Below, piece by piece: positions 8,198 to 14,376 of a stretch of DNA of 24,867 bases. Position numbers and translations under genes: made by a program. The notes under the pieces were generated by a model. The model made no database searches, was not told the DNA's origin, and saw only the letters and a program-made list of their open reading frames with translations. Numbering within the stretch: the first letter of the stretch is position 1; each line of letters opens with the position of its first letter. Source of the stretch: an uncultured Lachnospiraceae bacterium (GTDB lineage Bacteria; Bacillota; Clostridia; Lachnospirales; Lachnospiraceae); the NCBI GenBank assembly GCA_934371475.1, contig CAKRNX010000016.1, positions 1-24,867 on the forward strand, written 5' to 3'.

Positions 8198-8541
8198 CAG
8201 TCAGAGAGTGCTACGAATCAATTGAGTCGGATTTTGGAAAAGTGATGGGAAGACTGGGCAGCGAAGCTCTGGTCAGGCGCTTTGCGATGAAATTCGCCGG
8301 CGATCCCAGTTTCCGGCAGTTGAAAGATGCACTGGCGGCAAAGGACGGGGAGACTGCATTCCGGGCGGCCCATACTCTGAAAGGTGTGTGCCTGAATCTG
8401 GGATTTGACAGACTCTATGAGGTCAGCGCAGCGATCACCGAGCAGCTGAGAGGAAGGGATGTCACCGGCTGCGAAGAGCTAATGGCAGAGGTAGAAAAAC
8501 GCTACCATGAAGTATTGGATGCTGTGAGCCAGATCGAGTGA
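8194..8541 (+). CDS. Histidine phosphotransfer (Hpt) protein
   Basis: A 115-residue, all-helical, soluble protein. The phosphorylatable His60 sits in the canonical Hpt motif AAHTLKGVCLNLGF, and the length is that of a single free-standing Hpt domain. Hpt proteins relay phosphate between the receiver of a hybrid kinase and a second receiver. The ATGA overlap (ATG 8194, upstream TGA 8195-8197) and the ribosome site GGGAGG just before it couple it to the GGDEF-REC-HD-GYP protein, so that receiver is its most likely partner. The hybrid kinase ending at base 500 is a candidate phosphate donor, but this is inference only. Confidence 0.92.
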   Translation: MTVRECYESIESDFGKVMGRLGSEALVRRFAMKFAGDPSFRQLKDALAAKDGETAFRAAHTLKGVCLNLGFDRLYEVSAAITEQLRGRDVTGCEELMAEVEKRYHEVLDAVSQIE

Positions 8542-8560
8542 GAGAGGTGCAGGCCGGTTG

Positions 8561-8640
8561 GAAAGACCGAAATTTCAGAAAGCTTTAGTGGAGACGGTCA
8601 GGAAGACCCAAATTTCAAAAGCTCCGGTGGAGACTGTCTG
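8561..8640. repeat. Imperfect tandem duplication, two units of about 40 bp
   Basis: Unit 1 (8561-8600) and unit 2 (8601-8640) share GACC.AAATTTCA, AAAGCT and GTGGAGAC.GTC in the same order, differing by a few substitutions and one compensated indel. It lies just after the Hpt stop and before the terminator. The remainder of the gap (8716-8878) shows no gene. Confidence 0.6.
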
Positions 8641-8664
8641 AGAATAAAAAGAGAATAAAATCAG

Positions 8665-8714
8665 AAAAAGAGCGATGGGATGCAGAAAAATGGTATTCCT
8701 CGCTCTTTTCTTTT
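8665..8714 (+). terminator. Terminator of the GGDEF-REC-HD-GYP / Hpt operon
   Basis: Perfect 10-bp arms, AAAAGAGCGA (8666-8675) and TCGCTCTTTT (8700-8709), followed by CTTTT. A strong Rho-independent form. Confidence 0.75.
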
Positions 8715-8878
8715 GCGGAAAATGGTAAAAGTTGTCGTTTGTCATAACCATGAAAGTTTTTTCTGGAAGAACAGGAGCTTTCCTCTGGGAATGCACCGAA
8801 TGGCCTGTAAATAGGCCTCGAAGGCGGTTGGCAGATCTTTGCCTGATAAAAATGAGAAAATGTTACCGATAACCCGGA

Positions 8879-8908
8879 TTGACAGATCCCTGTGCGGTAG
8901 GATAGAAT
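8879..8908 (+). promoter_or_regulatory. Promoter of the importer/nitrogenase-like operon
   Basis: TTGACA (8879-8884), 18-bp spacer, TAGAAT (8903-8908). The predicted transcription start falls around 8915, inside or next to the palindrome at 8917-8932, leaving a leader of about 60 bases. Confidence 0.7.
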
Positions 8909-8916
8909 AGCACAAG

Positions 8917-8932
8917 ATTAGTTAAAACTAAT
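8917..8932. promoter_or_regulatory. Operator palindrome, DtxR/IdeR-like
   Basis: ATTAGTTAAAACTAAT: 7-bp arms around AA. It begins eight bases after the -10 box, a repression position. The TTAG..CTAA outline resembles operators of DtxR-family Fe/Mn regulators (for example TTAGGTTAACCTAA), which fits the FecBCD-type transporter it precedes. The family assignment is inference. Confidence 0.55.
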
Positions 8933-8977
8933 TAAAATAAGAACGATCTAATCATTACACACAGAAAGGACAGAAGG

Positions 8978-10102
8978 ATGAAAAAAAGATTACTTATCCT
9001 GAGCTGCATCGCTGCGATGGCAATAGCCTGCATCGCTGCACCTGCTGCAATGGCAGATGAGAACACGGAAGACTACATTACTGTTACAGACATGAACGGA
9101 AGAGACGTACAGGTGCCGACAGAGATTGACAGCGTGGTACTGACTGCACTGCCGCTGCCCAGCATCTATGCTCTGACCGGAGCACCGATCGAAAATCTGA
9201 AGGGCGTGCATCCGGGTTCAACCAGCGCCATCGAAAATTCTATTATGGCAGCGATGTATCCGGAATTGGTAGGTATTGCTGACAATTTCATCGAGGGAAC
9301 CGACATTAATGTGGAAGAGCTTCTGAAGCTGGATCCGGACGTAGTCATCTACTGGGCTGAGTATGAAAATCAGTATGAGGCACTGACTTCTGTTGGGATT
9401 CCGGCAGTAGGTGTAAAGGGGGCAGAAGGCGGAGATGTCATCGCGACTCTGAGCACCTGGCTGGATATCATGGGACAGATTTTCGGTACAACCGGAAATA
9501 CAGAGGGTGTCATCGAGTATGCCAATACTGTGAAGGCCGATGTGGAAGAGCAGCTGAAAGATGTGGCAGATGAGGACAAGCCCCGCGTTATGTATCTGTA
9601 CAACCACAGCAAAGAACAGATTTCCGTGTGTGGTTCCAACTTCTATGGAGGATACTGGATTGAGTCGGCAGGCGGCATCAATGTAGGCGCAGAGCTGGAT
9701 TCCTTTGCGGATGTCAATATGGAACAGGTATATGAGTGGGATCCGGATATCATTATTCTGACCACATTCACAGATACCATGCCGGAGGATCTTTACAACA
9801 ATACGATTGAGGGGCAGGACTGGTCCAACGTATCTGCTGTAAAGAATGGAAAAGTATACAAAGAACCGCTGGGCGTATACCGCTGGTTGCCGCCTTCAGG
9901 AGATGCCCCTCTGATGTTCAAGTGGATGGCTCAGACATTGCATCCGGAGATCTTTGATTATGACATGATCCAGGAAATCAAAGATTATTACGCACAGTTT
10001 TATGATTATGAAGTGACTGACGAACAGGCACAGGGTATCCTGGATGCTCAGCCCGAGGCAGCGAAGGGAGCCTCATTCGGCAGCAGCAGTTCCAACAAAT
10101 AA
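8978..10102 (+). CDS. ABC transporter substrate-binding protein, FecB/BtuF type (Fe chelate, corrinoid or tetrapyrrole class)
   Basis: A 374-residue exported binding protein. The N-terminus has KKR, a hydrophobic stretch and a good signal-peptidase I site (AMA|DE after residue 26). Cys10 and Cys18 are present, but neither has a canonical lipobox (ILSC, AIAC), so anchoring is uncertain; most Gram-positive binding proteins are lipoproteins. The mature part begins TVTDMNGRDVQVP, the usual opening of the class III (TroA/BtuF-like) fold, with VEELLKLDPDVVIYW and VYEWDPDIIILT at the two lobes, and ends with a Ser/Gly tail. This family binds ferric siderophores, haem or cobalamin; the ligand cannot be read from sequence. 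The ribosome site is AAAGGACAGAAGG. It is the first gene of the operon that continues into the nitrogenase-like genes. Confidence 0.88.
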   Translation: MKKRLLILSCIAAMAIACIAAPAAMADENTEDYITVTDMNGRDVQVPTEIDSVVLTALPLPSIYALTGAPIENLKGVHPGSTSAIENSIMAAMYPELVGIADNFIEGTDINVEELLKLDPDVVIYWAEYENQYEALTSVGIPAVGVKGAEGGDVIATLSTWLDIMGQIFGTTGNTEGVIEYANTVKADVEEQLKDVADEDKPRVMYLYNHSKEQISVCGSNFYGGYWIESAGGINVGAELDSFADVNMEQVYEWDPDIIILTTFTDTMPEDLYNNTIEGQDWSNVSAVKNGKVYKEPLGVYRWLPPSGDAPLMFKWMAQTLHPEIFDYDMIQEIKDYYAQFYDYEVTDEQAQGILDAQPEAAKGASFGSSSSNK

Positions 10103-10224
10103 GCAGATACTGAACAGATATAGCCTCTGGCAAAGCGCACATTGTCCGGGGAACAATGGATTTGCGCAGACCGAAACGGAGTGCAGATGCAGAAGTGCGC
10201 AGGGGAAATATGTCATGCAGGCGC

Positions 10225-10262
10225 ATGATGCGTACCTCGCAGCAGGAATGCCCTGGCATTTT
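10225..10262 (+). repeat. Modular intergenic repeat, copy C
   Basis: ATGATGCGTACCT (10225-10237) is identical to 22954-22966, and GCAGCAGGAATGCC (10239-10252) is identical to the minus strand of 5911-5924. AATGCC-CT-GGCATT plus T's closes the unit. It lies in the 284-bp gap between the binding protein and permease, where no gene is seen. Confidence 0.5.
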
Positions 10263-10337
10263 TGAACATATCCGCTGAAACACGACAAAAGTATGTAATA
10301 TAAGGGACTGGCACCGTAATTTCCACAGAGACAGGCT

Positions 10338-10374
10338 GGATCGGCCTGCCGGGAAACGGAGCCGGTCCTTTTTT
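10338..10374 (+). terminator. Intra-operon terminator or attenuator hairpin before the permease
   Basis: GGATCGGC (10338-10345) pairs with GCCGGTCC (10361-10368), with one G-T pair, and six T's follow directly. The permease ribosome site AGGAG begins at the end of the T-run. It probably causes partial termination, giving more binding protein than permease; a regulated attenuator is also possible. Confidence 0.6.
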
Positions 10375-10386
10375 AGGAGAAAATAT

Positions 10387-11388
10387 ATGAAACGATTAAA
10401 TTACCGTCTGGTACTGGCAATCTCCGCAGTGCTGTTGGCACTGATTGTGCTGGGAGCGCTGTGCATTGGCCGGTACTCAATTTCCGCAGCAGAGGTGCTG
10501 CGCTATCTTTTCCTTAACAGAAAGGAAAATGAGATGATTACAACTGTCATGTGGAGTGTGAGAATCCCGAGAATCATCATGGCGCTGCTGGTGGGAGCGG
10601 GATTGTCTGTGTCCGGCGTAAGCCTGCAGGCAATGTTTGGAAATCCACTGGTCAATTCCCATATTCTGGGGGTTTCTTACAGCGCGGGATTCGGTGCGGC
10701 GCTTGGTATTCTGCTGTTCTCACACTTTGCCTATGTGGAAGTGATGGCTCTGATCTTCGGATTTTCAGGAATGGCGCTGACATATTTTCTCAGCCAGAAG
10801 AAAGGCAATTCCGGCACCCTGATGCTGGTGCTGTCCGGTGTGGTAGTGGGTGCGGTATTTGAGGCGCTGACTTCCTTTATTAAATATGTGGCAGATCCGG
10901 AGGAGAAACTTCCTGCGATTACTTACTGGCTTATGGGAAGTCTTTCAGGATCTTCAATGACGGATGTGTACCGTGCGCTTCCCATGATCGGCATCGCGGT
11001 GTCTGTGCTGTGGCTGCTGCGCTGGAGGCTGAATGTCATTTCTCTTTCAGAGGATGAAGCTGCTTCCCTCGGGATCAACCTGAAACGTACCCGCCTTGTG
11101 ATTATCTGTGCGACTACAGTGATTGCGGCTTCCACAGTAGCCATGTGCGGTGTCATTTCTTTTGTGGGTCTGGCAGTTCCGCATCTGACCCGTATGGTAG
11201 TGGGAAACGATCATAAAAAGCTGCTGCCGCTCAGCATTATCAACGGCGCCGGATATATGGTAATTATTGATACGGCGGCCAGAAGTGTTACGGCGGCAGA
11301 GATTCCGCTTTCGATACTGACTGCGCTGATCGGTGCGCCGATTTTTGCGCTGATGCTTCGCCGGACGGGAGGTGCATGGAATGATTAA
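10387..11388 (+). CDS. ABC transporter permease, FecCD/BtuC family
   Basis: A 333-residue integral membrane protein of the usual FecCD length, with about ten helices. Family signatures: VGAGLSVSGVSLQAMFGNPL (about residues 72-91) followed by HILGVSYSAGFGAALG, and near the C-terminus CGVISFVGLAVPHLTRMVVGNDHKKLLP in two adjacent parts. These transporters import Fe-siderophore, haem or corrinoid delivered by the binding protein. Only one permease gene is present, so it should act as a homodimer, as in BtuC. ATG 10387 follows TTAGGAGAAAATAT. Its 3' end overlaps the ATPase gene by eight bases. Confidence 0.93.
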   Translation: MKRLNYRLVLAISAVLLALIVLGALCIGRYSISAAEVLRYLFLNRKENEMITTVMWSVRIPRIIMALLVGAGLSVSGVSLQAMFGNPLVNSHILGVSYSAGFGAALGILLFSHFAYVEVMALIFGFSGMALTYFLSQKKGNSGTLMLVLSGVVVGAVFEALTSFIKYVADPEEKLPAITYWLMGSLSGSSMTDVYRALPMIGIAVSVLWLLRWRLNVISLSEDEAASLGINLKRTRLVIICATTVIAASTVAMCGVISFVGLAVPHLTRMVVGNDHKKLLPLSIINGAGYMVIIDTAARSVTAAEIPLSILTALIGAPIFALMLRRTGGAWND

Positions 11389-12169
11389 AGTGACAGGTGC
11401 AGGATTTTCTTACGGAAATAAATCGCTTCTTTTTTCGGATATTTCATTTGAAGTCCGAGAAGGAGAGACACTGGCAATCCTGGGACCGAACGGTATTGGC
11501 AAAACGACACTGCTGCGCTGCATGATGCGTTTCCTTCCGCTGAAGAAGGGGAAAATAGAGATCCAGGGAGAGAGCGTGGAAGGAATGAGTCAGAAGCAGT
11601 TCTGGAAAGATATCAGCTATGTGCCCCAGGCCAAGCGTCTTGTGTTCGGCTATTCTGCGGTGAATATGGTTGTCATGGGACTGTCCCAGAACATTGCATT
11701 TGGAAGAACACCTAAAAAAGAAGATTATGACAGAGCATATGAGCTGCTGGAAGGCTTTGGACTTGGTGATATCGCGGATCAGTCCTGCAATACGCTCAGC
11801 GGCGGCCAGCTGCAGATGGTGCTGATTGCCAGGGCGCTGATCAAAAATCCGAAGCTGCTGATTATGGATGAACCGGAGTCCAACCTCGATATGAAAAATC
11901 AGCTGATTGTATTGAATACGATCGAGAAACTGTCAGAAGAAAATCTGGCGATTATTATCAACACACATTATCCGGAGCATGCGCTCCGCTGTGCCCACAA
12001 GACACTGCTGATGGGCAGGGATGGATACCTGTTCGGGAATACGAGAGAGGTGATTACGGTGCCTCATATCCGGGAATATTTTGAGATCGAATCTAGGATC
12101 CTGACGTGTCGGAGCGGAAACCGGGAATATGACAGTATTTTGCCCATGGATGTGCTGGAGTATGTTTGA
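11381..12169 (+). CDS. ABC transporter ATPase, FecE/BtuD family
   Basis: A 262-residue nucleotide-binding subunit. Walker A GPNGIGKT is at 35-42, signature LSGGQ at 139-143, Walker B LLIMDEP with Asp163 and Glu164, and switch His in INTHYPEHA. All catalytic residues are present, so it should drive import through the adjacent permease. The ATG at 11381 is preferred over an in-frame GTG at 11372 because GGGAGG (11368-11373) is well spaced only for the ATG. It overlaps the permease by eight bases, and the iron-protein gene follows after 56 bp. The C-terminal 50 or so residues (about VITVPHIREYFEIESRIL onward) are a short extension after the core fold. Confidence 0.93.
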   Translation: MIKVTGAGFSYGNKSLLFSDISFEVREGETLAILGPNGIGKTTLLRCMMRFLPLKKGKIEIQGESVEGMSQKQFWKDISYVPQAKRLVFGYSAVNMVVMGLSQNIAFGRTPKKEDYDRAYELLEGFGLGDIADQSCNTLSGGQLQMVLIARALIKNPKLLIMDEPESNLDMKNQLIVLNTIEKLSEENLAIIINTHYPEHALRCAHKTLLMGRDGYLFGNTREVITVPHIREYFEIESRILTCRSGNREYDSILPMDVLEYV

Positions 12170-12225
12170 ACCCTTTTTCAGCTGTGCTCCGGGTTGGGCG
12201 AAAATATAGAAGAAGGAGAGACAGA

Positions 12226-12990
12226 ATGAGAAAAATAGCGATTTACGGAAAAGGCGGGATTGGAAAATCGACCACATCTTCTAATCTGACAGCGGCACTG
12301 ACAAAACAGGGATATCGGGTGATGCAGATTGGGTGTGACCCCAAGGCGGATTCAACAAAGAATCTGATGGGAGGCCGCAGAATTGCCACGGTGCTGGATC
12401 AGATGAAGGAAAAAGGCGATGATATGAAACTGGAGGATATCACATTCGAGGGATACGGCGGATGTATCTGCACAGAGGCCGGAGGCCCCACACCGGGCAT
12501 CGGCTGTGCGGGAAGAGGAATTATCACAGCTTTCGAGCAGCTGGAGCAGCTCCACGCATATGATTACTACAAACCGGATATTGTACTTTATGATGTGCTG
12601 GGAGATGTGGTATGCGGCGGATTTGCAATGCCGATCCGCGGCGGATATGCGGATGATGTGCTGGTTGTCACTTCCGGAGAAATGATGTCCCTGTATGCAG
12701 CTTCCAATATCAGCCAGGCGATCCGCAATTTCGGCAGGAGAGGATACGCGCGGATGGCAGGACTGATCCTGAACTCCCGAAACGTGACGAATGAACTGGG
12801 GCTTGTGGAGCAGGCGGCCAAGGAGATGGAGACGCAGATCCTCAAGGTGCTGCCCCGCTCCGAGACAGTCTGGAGGGCAGAGGAGCAGGGAAAGACGGTC
12901 ATTGAGGCGTTCCCGGAGAGTGCGATGGCCCAGGAATATATGCAGCTGGCAGATATTGTGAGGGAGGTATGTAAAATTGAAACAGTGTGA
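12226..12990 (+). CDS. NifH-like iron protein (nitrogenase-superfamily reductase component)
   Basis: A 254-residue P-loop ATPase of the NifH/BchL/CfbC family. The deviant Walker A is YGKGGIGKSTT (7-17), then GCDPKADST (36-44). The two Cys that bridge the dimer [4Fe-4S] cluster are present: Cys94 in GGPTPGIGCAGRG and Cys130 in DVLGDVVCGGFAMPIR. Arg97 occupies the ADP-ribosylation position of classical NifH. Such proteins couple ATP hydrolysis to one-electron transfer into a component-1 partner. It is a little shorter than typical NifH (about 275-295). The ATG at 12226, after AGAAGGAGAGACAGA, is preferred to an upstream in-frame TTG at 12166. It overlaps the next gene by 14 bases. It is not evidence for nitrogen fixation, as maturation genes are absent. 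Confidence 0.9.
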   Translation: MRKIAIYGKGGIGKSTTSSNLTAALTKQGYRVMQIGCDPKADSTKNLMGGRRIATVLDQMKEKGDDMKLEDITFEGYGGCICTEAGGPTPGIGCAGRGIITAFEQLEQLHAYDYYKPDIVLYDVLGDVVCGGFAMPIRGGYADDVLVVTSGEMMSLYAASNISQAIRNFGRRGYARMAGLILNSRNVTNELGLVEQAAKEMETQILKVLPRSETVWRAEEQGKTVIEAFPESAMAQEYMQLADIVREVCKIETV

Positions 12991-14374
12991 GTACAGCGGC
13001 CTGCACTATATCTGTCCCGGAAACGGCGGATGGGGAATGGTGCGGATTGCCATGATGATCCCAGAGTCTTATGAGCTTTTTATCAGCCCGGCAGCTTGCG
13101 GGCGTCACGGGTCACTCGGAGCGATCCGTCACGGGATCAAGGACAGGCTTTCCTATTATTTTGTCGATGAAAAAGATATTATTGCGGGATATGATCAGAT
13201 GATTGTCCGGGCAGCAGGGCAGCTGATGGAGCGTCTAGCCGGGCACGGCATACATCCAAGAGCAGTGATCTTGTTTGTCACTTGCATGGATGATCTGATC
13301 GGAACGGATCATGAGGCCGTGGCGGAGGAACTGGAGGCACTGCATGCGGATACCTATTTTCTGTTTGCCCACATGAATCCGATCACAGACAACAGACCTT
13401 CTCCGCCCATGGTGTCGATCCATAAGAGTGTGTTCGGGTTACTGGGACGGCTATATCAGGAAAAACAGGACTGCGGCCTGAATTGTATCGGCAATCTGGA
13501 AGGCATCCGTCCGGAGTGCGAGTTTTTTCCGCTGGCAGAGATGCTGGGATTTAAAAAAGTGCGTCATATCGGCAGCTGCCAGAACTTTGAGCAGTTTGAG
13601 GAGATGGCGGGCAGCGTCTGTAATGCAGTGCTGAATGTGACGGCAGAAGCTGCCGCACAGCAGCTGGAGAAGACCTGTCATCAGACGGTAGTCCGGATGT
13701 ACTACAGCTATCTGCCGGAAAAAATCAGGGAAGGATATCTGCGCCTGGCGAAAGCAGCAGAGCAGAGATTGGGAAAAAAGATTCCGGAGGAATTTTACCG
13801 GATGCTGGATGAGCGGGAAGCCCATCTGAAAGATACAGCGGTCAGAGTGAGAGAACAGCTGGGCGGCCGGCCGATTGCGCTGGATGATTTTGCCTGTACG
13901 GCACCGTTCGAGCTGGCAGAATTTCTGTTATCTCAGGGATTCCAGGTGAAATATATCGGATACCGTGAGGCGGGAGATGCCGGACGGGTGGAGCATCTGA
14001 TCGAGCGGTATCCGCAGGTGCAGATCCTTTGTCTGATGGAAGATACGATACCGGTGATCCGGGAAATGGAAAGCGGCCATAGCCCGGATCAGGGGAACAA
14101 AGTGTTTGATGCGGATGCAGGCAGTACAGCAGAAGGAAAGGTAAGCGTGTGCAGGCCGGATGAAAGCAGCCTGGCGGGTGTGCCGGAGGATCTGATCTGC
14201 ATCGGTGTGGATATTGCCTATGTGTTAAAAGCCACCTATGTGGAAAACTTGTTCTCTGATCAGGGTAACTACGGTTATTACGGACTTGAAAAGATGCTGG
14301 AAGGGCTGCTGAATGCAGCTGCCCGGAAGGCTGATCTGAAAAAAATGATCGAAGATCATGGATTGGTGGTGTAA
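12977..14374 (+). CDS. Nitrogenase component-1-like subunit (NifD/NifK superfamily), first
   Basis: A 465-residue protein of the oxidoreductase/nitrogenase component 1 family. Three Cys are placed as in P-cluster-type sites: Cys13 (ICPGNGGWG), Cys41 (SPAACGRHGS) and Cys103 (LFVTCMDDLIGTD, matching the SxC..xLIGDD region of NifD). A later segment, GRPIALDDFACTAPFELAEFL followed by GFQVKYIGYRE, is the second Rossmann-like lobe. A hydrophilic insertion of about 40 residues around position 370-410 is unusual. Start: TTG 12977, nine bases after GGAGG; no in-frame ATG exists nearby, and the ORF overlaps the iron protein, implying coupled translation. It should receive electrons from the NifH-like protein. 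Substrate is unknown; FeMo-cofactor ligands are not evident. Confidence 0.82.
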   Translation: MKQCEYSGLHYICPGNGGWGMVRIAMMIPESYELFISPAACGRHGSLGAIRHGIKDRLSYYFVDEKDIIAGYDQMIVRAAGQLMERLAGHGIHPRAVILFVTCMDDLIGTDHEAVAEELEALHADTYFLFAHMNPITDNRPSPPMVSIHKSVFGLLGRLYQEKQDCGLNCIGNLEGIRPECEFFPLAEMLGFKKVRHIGSCQNFEQFEEMAGSVCNAVLNVTAEAAAQQLEKTCHQTVVRMYYSYLPEKIREGYLRLAKAAEQRLGKKIPEEFYRMLDEREAHLKDTAVRVREQLGGRPIALDDFACTAPFELAEFLLSQGFQVKYIGYREAGDAGRVEHLIERYPQVQILCLMEDTIPVIREMESGHSPDQGNKVFDADAGSTAEGKVSVCRPDESSLAGVPEDLICIGVDIAYVLKATYVENLFSDQGNYGYYGLEKMLEGLLNAAARKADLKKMIEDHGLVV

Positions 14375-14376
14375 GT

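Noticed and set aside
8561..8640. CRISPR-like array
   Set aside because: Only two adjoining imperfect units with no spacers and no cas gene.
10290..10374. Cobalamin or other known riboswitch before the permease
   Set aside because: No B12-box-like sequence or other riboswitch core was recognised; only the terminal hairpin with T-run is supported.
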